This document shows positions 52,529-62,800 of a DNA stretch of 64,000 nucleotides, one piece after another. The position numbers were made by a program, and so were the translations under genes. Below the pieces are notes generated by a model. It searched no databases. It saw only the letters and a list, made by a program, of their open reading frames with translations, and had not been told where the DNA came from. Every line of letters begins with the position of its first letter. Position 1 is the first letter of the stretch. Location of the stretch: contig NC_133050.1 of NCBI RefSeq assembly GCF_048771995.1, forward strand, positions 6,150,501 through 6,214,500, read 5' to 3'. The stretch comes from Taeniopygia guttata (Eukaryota > Chordata > Aves > Passeriformes > Estrildidae).

Positions 52529-55500
52529 CTGGAGAAAAGGGAAATTCAGGGTGTTTTGTAACACCAAAAAAAAAATAAAAATCATAATTTTAGAATTTTT
52601 TTGTTAGTAAGTACAGAAAGGACTCCTGGGTCACTGTGCCCTGTCTGTTTTAAAGTCTAAGGAGTCTTTTATCTTTTAGTGTGGAAATTTGCATTCTTTC
52701 TCCTTAGCTGGGGTAGTTCTGCTAGGGCTGCAGTCACCAGACTAAACATCACATTTTGCAAGCTCAAAGTGGCACATTTCACCTAAATCCAAATGGATTT
52801 CTACCCTGTTAAATTTTCACTCTGTCTCAATACCACGATGGCATTTCAAACAGGAGTTGGGCATAAAGGAAGAGAGGAATGGAAGAGCACTGGGTGGTTG
52901 ATTTCTCTGGAAGAAAGTTCCATTCTCCAGGTAAAATCTGGCAGTTTGGGAGGAGCCAGAGGCAAAAACAGAAGCAGGAGGCTGAAAACCTGAGTAGCAG
53001 CCACAGAAACAACTCCAGTACCAAATGTGCAGCTCAAATATCAATGGTGACCCTGTCAGAAGGACCAGGGCACAGGGGATTTTTGGCACCACTAAACCAG
53101 AGCAGAGTTTGGTTTGGTTTTGATTTTTTTTTTTAATTTGCAAGATGATTTTTTTCATCAAATTGAAGTTTGGGAGACTGGTAGGACAACACCTCCCACC
53201 TTCCCAGCCCCTCTCCCACACCACCCCTCACCTCACTGGCTGTCTTGTTGCCCAGTTTCTGGGAGATGGCGTGGAAGGTGTCCAGGTGAGCTCCCTTCTC
53301 CTGGCAGGTGGTGAGGATGACTCTGTCAGCCTCTCTGCAGAACAAAACCCCTGTGAAAACAGCCCAAAAACACCCCAGCCCTGTTCCCAGCTCAGCAATC
53401 CCTCCTTCCTGCCACCCCCAACCCCAGGACCCTTCTCTAAGCAGAGCTCCTTTAGCCTGGTTTGAAGTTTTTTGAAGGTTTTAAGAACCCTTCTCTAAGC
53501 AGAGCTCCTTTAGCCTGGTTTGAAGTTTTTTGAAGGAGGTTTTAAGGTTTTTTTGAGCAAGTTTCAAGTTTTCTTTTCCCGGTCTGAAGTGCTGCAATAA
53601 CAGCCCTGCCAGGAGCTGCTCATGAGGCCAAACTGATGGACTGAGCAATATCCAAAGGGAAGGGTCAGAAAATAAGGATCTAAAATGAAAACAAATTAAC
53701 CCTGTAAGAGCTGGAGCCAAGCAGTGCACACAGAAAGAGGAGGTCGGGCAGAAATACCTGGTCCAGAGCACAACCTTCTCCCCAGTGGAGCTGACTTTGC
53801 TGTTCTTGGCACACACGGTGGCCTCGGTCACCCTCTGCTGCTGCTGCTCCTCCTCCCTCTGGCCCCGGAGCTGCTCAGCTGGATGCTGATGCACCACCAA
53901 GCTGCTGCTTGCACTGGACCTTGGCCTGCCCTCAGCAGCTCCAGTGCAGCCTCTGTCCTGTGTCTCTGAGCTGCAGCGAGCAGGGGACGCTGAGCTGCAG
54001 CTCTCACCTGCTGCTGCTTTGCTGCTCTTTGTGATCCAGCCCTGCTTTGCTTCTGCTCTTCCTTCCAGGGCCAAAGATGCTCCCTCAGGTTCTTTGCCAC
54101 CTCCTGGGCCAAGAGCAGAGCCCCTGGGCTGCTCAGCTGCAGCAGAATGAAGCCCCTCAGTCTGACAGGGTCGAGGTCCCAGGGAACTTTTTGCTGCAGC
54201 AGAGAGCAGCAGGTCCCTGCCCAGCCCCGGGGGAGCCTCTGCATTCCCTGCAGGCTGCTTCAGTCCCTCGCTGCAAGGGCACTCTTTGGTCTCTTGAGGT
54301 AGTTTCAGAGCAGCTTTTTGCAGCTGTGCCCAGCTGGGGCCAGTGGCAGCAGAGTCCCTGTCCCTGGCAGCGTCCACGCCTGCGCTGGCACCTTCTGGGA
54401 GCTGGGCATCAGCTGGGGCAGCTTTCTCACAAGATCCAGGTCTGCTGGAGGCCACCCTTCCTTCCAGGTGAGATCCTGCTGAGAAACCCACACAAGGTCA
54501 GAGAAGCTGTAAGGAAGAACCCCTGGAGGCTTCATTCCCTGACTTTTAAAGATATTATTGTTTACAGAGTTTAATGCTGCATGTTTGGGAGCAGCTTGGG
54601 GACTCCACCTGCCTTTTACTCACCTGTGCTTCAAAGAAGAGAATCTGCAGCCAATTTTCTTCACCCCTGTGGGTTGCTACAACCAATTGCTGCGTGAAGT
54701 GATGAAGATTTTTTAAAAGTGCATTGCCCAGAGCAAAGCTCTCCAGTGAAACAGCCACAGCTGCTCTGGGCACCCTGGTTACAAACCCAGGCATGAATCC
54801 ACATTTCAACTCCTGCATTTAACTCTGTGCTGTCCCAAACAGCAGCACGAGCTGAGCCCTGGCTCAAGTGCGAGGGAGAGATCTCCCCCAGGTTGTTTTT
54901 TCTGCCAGAATTGTGTTTTTCCTTGTCTGGAGCAGAGTGGAGGAAAAACAAGCAGCACAGAGATTGTTTAAAAGCAAATTAGAGAGATGGTGGTTCTGAA
55001 CTGCTGTGCTAAAATGGAAACTGGGAAAAAAACAGTACCATGGACTGGGAACTGGAGCAGCATCCTGGAAAGAGGAGCTGAAATGGAGCAATCATTGTGA
55101 AAAGGGCAGAATATTCTCTAGGCAGGAAAGGTTTTGTTGAAGGGAATGCTTGACAGGTTTAGAGCATCCAGAGTGGAGGGACAAAAGGAAAAAGAAGTGA
55201 AAAGACAACAATTAGAAGTTCTCATGATAATAAATGTGCATGACAAGTGCCTGAAGCTCTGCTCACTGTGTGCAGAGGATTCCACACCATTCCAAACCAT
55301 TCTGTTTTCTGTCTGCAGACAACAAAAGTTGCACACACCTGGAGACAGAGACTCCCCCTTCCTCGGGCCAGGTTTTGTTCTGTCCTCTCCCTCCTCTCTG
55401 CCCTCCAGGATTTCCTCTCCAGCCTCCTTGGACATTCCAGCCTCCTTCCCCTCTGGCTGAGGACTCGACTCTGGCTGAGCAAGGCTGGCAGGCAGCTCGT

Positions 55501-56838
55501 GGCAATCTTTGTTTTTGTAGAATTTGTTTTCACACACCTGCAAAGCGACCCACGGGCACAATCACACACCTGTGTCCATCCAGCCCAGGCACAGCTCGGG
55601 ATTTGCTGCCCAGCCATTCCTGGCCCTGCCAAGGGCTTCACTTTGGCACTGGGTTTGCTTTAGAAAGTTTATTGATATTATTATTATTTATTATTATTTG
55701 CTGTTATTATTATATAATATTAATATATTATTTTATCTATCTATATATAATATATTGTAATATATTAATATATTACTATATTAGCATATTAATACATTAT
55801 ATATATAAGTATATTATTACAATATACTATAATATAATATGCTATAATATACCACACCATACCATTATATAATTAATATAATCTAATAAACATAATAAAT
55901 GTAATGTAATATACTATAATATACTATAATATAGATTATTATTTTAATTATACTATATTAATTTTTATAAATATATAATATATCACACTATATTAATATA
56001 TTAGTATAGTGATATATTATATTAATATATCTTAATATATTAATAAATTATTACAATATAATACAATATATTATACCATTATACACCATACCAGAATATC
56101 TAATATACCAGAATATCATATAATATCATATATAATAGAATAGAATATAATAATAATAGAATAGAATATAATAATAATAGAATATAATAATAACATCAGG
56201 AATGGATCTTTTCACATAGTGCCCACACCAGCGTCTTACCCTCAAAAATCTTCTTCTTAAGCAAGAAGAACATCAAAACTGAGATAATTTAGCAGAGCAA
56301 GGAGGGGCAGGAGAGAGGTGGGAGAAGGCCAGGCAGGTACAGAGAGGGAGGCACTTGGGATGGATTCCCTTCTTCCCAACATTTGGGATGGATTCCCTTC
56401 CTCTCCCCAATATTTGGGATGGAATCCCTCCTCTCTCCAATATTTGGGATGGATTCCCTCCTCTGCCCAACATTTGGGATGGATTCCCTTCCTCTGCCCA
56501 ATATTTGGGATGGATTCCCTCCTCTCCTCAACATTTGGAATGGATTCCCTTCCTTTGCCCAACATTTGGGATGGATTCCCTCCTCTGCCCAATATTTGGG
56601 ATGGATTATCTTCCTCTGCCCAACATTTGGGATGGATTCCCTCCTCTCCCCAACATTTGGAGGCTTGGCAGGACTCAGCACTCCGGCCCTGCACTGACCT
56701 TGCTCCCACAGTGGCTGCAGCTCCTCCTCTTGCTTTTCTTCAGCTTCAGCTCGCTGCTGCCTTCGTGGCAGGAGCAGGAGCACTCCTTCATCCCTTCCAC
56801 CCACTCCACCTCCTGCAGACAGACAGACAGCTCCAGCT

Positions 56839-56878
<40 letters not shown>

Positions 56879-59800
56879 TAACCCCCACTGACAGACAGGC
56901 AGAAAAAATCCCAGTGGACAGACAGACAAAACCCCAGATGACAGACAGAAAAAATTCCAAGTGAGAGACAGACAAAACCCCAACTGACAGACAGACAGAC
57001 AGACAAAACCCCAACTGACAGACAGACAGAATCCCAGTGGACAGACAGACAGAAAAAATCCCAGTGGACAGACAGACAGATAAAATCCCAGTGGACAGAT
57101 AGACAGACAAAATCCCAACTGACAGACAGACAGACAAAACCCCAGCTGACAGACAGACAAAATCCCAATTTACAGACAGACAGATACAACCCCAGCTGAC
57201 ACAGACAGACAGACAAGGAACAGGCAGAACACTGAAGTGATACTGGCAAGCAAAGCACAACAGGAATATCCCCATCCCCTTTCTTCCACCTCTGTGAGGT
57301 GTTGCCACATCCTCAATAATTTAATCCTAATTTAATCCCAATTTAATCTGCTCAAAAGTGAAAAATACCAGGGAGATGCCCCAGGCCCAATTTAATCCAA
57401 ATTTAATTTACTCAGAGGTGAAAAATAACACAGAGATGTCCCAGGCCCAATTTAATCCCAATTTAATTTGCTCAGAGGTGAAAAATACCAGGTAAAATAC
57501 CCCAGCCCCACCTTGTCGTGCTGTTGGCCTCCAATCTCCTTCCTCTTCTTGTTCCTGGTGGCTCCATGAATTTTGGGTGGCTCATCCTCCTCTTCTACGT
57601 CTGGCAGAGACACCTCTTCAAACCCATCAAACTACAGCAGAAAAAACACACAAGAGCTGCCTCAGGTGACCCAATTTTGTTTCCCCCAGAAAACAAAAAT
57701 GCTGTTCAAAAACTTGAAGGGTTTGGTTGAGTCCACCAGCAGCTCTCCCACCCCACTGGCATCCAAAAAAACAAAATAAAACCCCTTAAGAATTCACCTG
57801 CTGGCATCCAAGAAAAATAAAAACTGGAACTGTACCCTCTAATTAGAGTTTTTGCAGTTCAAAAATGTTTCTTATCTCTGTTTTTATCATTTCTGGTTTT
57901 GGGGAAAAGATTGCTGCACCTCATATTCCTTCTCTTCTGTCCAGTTGATCTCCTCAAAGTCTCCCATGCGGCTGGCTGAGGGTCGGAGGTGATCAAAGAA
58001 AACTGAGAACTCATCCTGCAGGTGGTCGTGTCCCTTCAACAGCTGCCACATTTGGGTTTTCAGCTGGAAAAAGCCAGAGGGAAAAAAAAATATCCAGGGT
58101 TTCATTTCACCTCCTCTCATTGTCCCCTGAAGGTTCTCAGGGCAGGGGGAGCATCCTGGATATTCTGAAGTCATTCCCCACCCAGCTGTCAAATCAGCCT
58201 GGAAATATTCCTCCAGAATTCCCCACAAGCCCAAATCATTTTGTGACTCCATACATTTGAGCTGTAACCCCAAAAGGGCCCAAATAATTCTGTGACTCCA
58301 TGAATTTGAGCTCTAACCCCAAAAATCCCAAATAATTTTGTGACTCCGTGAATTTTCGAGCTGTAACCCCAAAAGGGCCAAATAATTTTGTGACTCCATG
58401 AATTTGAGAGGTAACCCCAAAAGGCCCAATAACCCCAAAAATCCCAGATAATTTTGTGACTCATTGAATTTTTGAGCTGTAACCCCAAAAGGCCCAAATG
58501 ATTTTGTGACTCCATGAATTTGAGCTGTAACCCCAAAAGGGTCCAAATAATTTTCTAACTCCATGAATCTGAGCTGTAATCCCAAAAGCCCAAATGATTT
58601 TGTGACTCCATAAATTTGAGCTGTACCCCCAAAAGGGCCCAAATTATTTTGTGACTCATGAATTTCAGCTGTAACCCCAAAAGGCCAAATAACCCCAAAA
58701 ATCCCAAATAATTTTGTGACTCAATGAATTTTTGAGCTGTAACCCCAATGAGCCCAAATCATTTTGTGACTCCATAAATTTGAGCTGCAACCCCAAAAGG
58801 GCCCAAATCATTTTGTGACTTTGTGAATTTGAGCTGTAACCCCAAAAAGCCCAAATTATTTTGTGACTCATGAATTTCAGCTGTAACCCCAAAAGGGAGA
58901 ATGTGCTGGGCCAACTCCCGTGGTCTCCAGGAGGACAGGGACAGGGAGAAGAAGCTCCCTGCTTACCTCTGCAATCTCCTGGGGCAGACAGTCTGCACAG
59001 CTCTGCAGGACCTTGATGATTTTTTGGTGGTGGGCAGGATTTTCAGCAAAGCAGATCTCCAGCTGCCTGAGGAACTTGCGGCTCTTTTCGAAGGCTTGCT
59101 GCTCCTCAAACTGGCCAAAAAAGAAAAAAGATTCACCCTCATGTTCAAGCAAATATTCCCAAGCATCTGGAATTGACTTAAATAAAATTCCTTGTCGTGG
59201 TTGTTGTTTTCCACTGTATTGTTGCACTTCACAAAACTGGGAAGAGGCAGAGGAAGAGAAAAACCTCTTTGTATAATGAAAAACCACACGTATAATCATG
59301 TATAGCTTTACATGAGCTATAAATCCATTCTTTCTGCATTTCCCTGTCTTTGCACAAAAAGAGAGGGAAATACAGAAAGAATGGAACAGGTGAAACCTCT
59401 ATCCTGCAAAGTGGGAGGCAGATTTGAAGACGGGGGAACCACTCTGCTCTATTTGTTGTCTCTGCTGTCAGGTGGGGAAGGCTGATCCTCAACAGCAGAT
59501 TTACAAAGAACACCAAACTTTCCAATTCTGATTTGTTGGAATCTGTGGTATTGATGATTCACAGATTGTAGAAAGTCTCTGTCTTTCAGCCCCATTGCCA
59601 AAGAAGAAGCCATAATTGGTCTGTGCTGTTTCAAGGTTGTTTATTCTGTTTATCTCTAACATGTTCTGCTGCCCTGCCGCAGCTCTGTCCTGCAGGGCAG
59701 CGTGTGGGGCTCTGCCCTCAGTGGGATGGTACAAACATTAAATACCAGAAACTACCTGTGCTGGATTTACAATAACGTGCCAATATCTGTCACCTACGTT

Positions 59801-62800
59801 GGACAGTGTGTCCCCAGCCTGAACCAATAGAAAAATGCCAACACCACAGTGAAACATGGAGGGCATGAAGAAGGAGAAAAAGGACAAGGCACACCCAATT
59901 TCCTCCATCTTGTCCCCTCTGAATCCCTAATCTAGAATCCTAAAATTTTACTTTTGCACCCGTGCCACACTTAATTTTTGCTTATATCAAACACTCAGAG
60001 CTTGTAATTGATCCTGTAAGATTGAAAACTCTTTTCCATGGACAGAGATCACAGCCAGTGTCTGTGGGGGCTCTGTCCAGGGGGGTTCCTGACCCCTGCC
60101 AGGGTCCCAGGGCAGCCAGAGGGAACCCCTGGATTCCCACACTGATTAATAAAAGCAGCAAGGCAAAGAAGTCAAATATCTGAATAGTCACCAGATGTTT
60201 GCCTGGGCAAAGTAAAGAGAACTCTTCATCCTCCCACTCCCTCAAAATTTAAATTTAAATCCTACTTAAAATCCCACCTCCTCCTCCTCTCACTCCACCT
60301 ACCAGCCCACACTCCAAAGCTTGCTCTGGCAAAAGGAAGGCAGCAAAATCCGTCAGCAGCTGCGGCCAGTCGTGCAGCAGCTGCTGCAGGGTGCAGTAGA
60401 GATCCACGGCCGTCCGTTTGTCCGTGCCGATCTCGAACTCGTAGATCACGCGCAGGAAATCCTCGTACTTGCCCGGGATGTGCTGCAGGGTCTCACGCAC
60501 CTGAGGGGACACCAGGCCTTGGTGACATCCAGCGGGGAAAAACAAGCCCAGCACAGAGTATTGTCAGTGTAGGTGAACCCAGTGGGAAGAAATGAGGATG
60601 TCTGACTCGACTCACAAAGCTGAATTATTTATTTATTATAACTATGTACATTAAATACATTATAAATGTATTTATAAAATGTATTTATAAATACATAAAT
60701 ACATTTTATACAAATGTATAAAATTATTTTATATTACTTTATTATTTTATATTATATTATTTATATCCCTATTATTATATTATATTATATTATATATTAT
60801 CATATTATATAGTCTTATATTATTTTATATCATATTATATTACTTATATTATTTGTATTATTTAATATTATTTATATTATTCATATATAGTATTATAATA
60901 TAATTATATGTAGTTTTAATATTATATTGTTATTTATTATTACATTATATTATATATTATTATATTATATAGTCTTATATTGTTTTATATTTTATTATAT
61001 TACTCATATTATTTGTATTATTTAATATTCTATTATTTATATTCTTTTATATATTATTATAATATAATTATATATAATTATAATTTATTATGTATTATTA
61101 TATTGTATTTTATATTCTTTATATTCTTTATATTATTAATATTTATTATTATGTAATATTTTCTATTATTTTCTATTATAGTATTTATATATACTATATA
61201 AAAGGAGGATACTAAAACTACATACTACTTTCTCTCACTCTAACTCTCCCACAACTCGTAACCCTCTCTGAGAGTCCAGCCCCAGGTGGGTTGGATTGGA
61301 TTGGATTGGATTGGGTTGGATTGGGTTGGATTGGGTTGGATTGGATTGGGTTGGATTGGGTTGGGTTGGGTTGGATTCGATTGGATTGGGTTGGGTTGGG
61401 TTGGGTTGGGTTGGATTGGGTTGGATTCGATTGGATTGGGTTGGGTTGGGTTGGGTTGGGTTGGGTTGGGTTGGATTGGATTGGATTGGATTGGATTGGA
61501 TTGGATTGGATTGGATTGGATTGGATTGGATTGGATTGGATTGGATTGGATTGGATTGGGTTGGCCACCAGGCTCAAACGATCCTCACCAGAATTCAACC
61601 CAGCAATCACCCCAGCCAAACAATTCTCCAAACACATTCCACATAACAAAAAACAATGAGCAGAAATATAAATTGTTTTCTCTTTCATTTCTCTCTGTGC
61701 CCCTCTATGAAAAATCCTGAGAGGGAGAGAGAAATGTGCTTGCCACAAGGGAGTATCTCGTGTTGGAGGGGATATTAAAGATCAGCTCATTCCTTGCTGT
61801 GGGCACCTTCTGCCATCCCAGCTGCTCCAAACTGGCCTTGGACACTTCCAGAGCAGCCACAGAAGGAAATTCAGAATTCCCAGAAGAAAACTTCGAGCCT
61901 GAGGAAGAGGAGGAGCTGCTCTCCTCCAAGGGACACTTTGGGAAGTGAAGGCGTAGAAGAAATTAACTCCACCCCAGCCAGACCCAGAAGGAAATTCAAA
62001 ATTCCCAGAAGAAAACTTTGAGCCTGAGGAAGAGGAGGAGCTGCTCTCCTCTTCACCTCAAGAAGCACTTTGGGAAGTGAAGCACCACACGTGGAGTGAA
62101 GAAATTAACTCCACCCCAACCAGACCCAGAAGGAAATTCTGAAGAGAATTCCCACAAAGAGAACTTTGAGCCTGAGGAAGAAGAGGAGCTGCTCTCCTCT
62201 TCACCTCAATAAAGGGAAACTTTGGGAAGTGAAGGCGTAAAAGAAATTAACTCCACCACAGCCAGACCCAGAAGGAAATTCAGAATTCCCAGAAGAAAAC
62301 TTCGAGCATGAGGAAGAGGAGGAGCTGCTCTCCTGCAAGGGACACTTTGGGAAGTGAAGGCATAAAAGAAATTAACTCCACCCCAGCCAGACCCAGCAGC
62401 TCTGTGGCTCAGCTCTGTGCCAGAGAACCCCAAAATCTCCGATTTTCCTGCTCCTGGGCTGCCTTACCCTGGTCAGGTAAGCCTGGGCAAAGGCCAGGTC
62501 CTTCTGCTCCCTCAGGGGATCCCTCTCCAGGATGTCCTCGTCGTACAGCAGCAGCAGCTTGGAGGTGTCCTTGCTGCCACGAGCCCTGCCCCGCTTGCTC
62601 CTGGTCCTGTGGGAGCTCCTGCCCTTCCCAGGGGCTTTCAGGTTCTCTCCTGTGGAGAAACACAAAGTCACTTGGTGGTAGAAACACCCCAAAGCTCTGC
62701 CAGGGCAATATTCCAGCAGAAATCTTTGCAAAATATACATAAAATATACAGGTTGTAAAATTCCGACAGAGTCAGTGTGGAGTTTCTGTCTGTGCTGCCT

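Noticed and set aside
61285-61563. Interstitial telomere-like repeat
   Set aside because: The units are GGATT/GGGTT pentamers, not the vertebrate TTAGGG hexamer.
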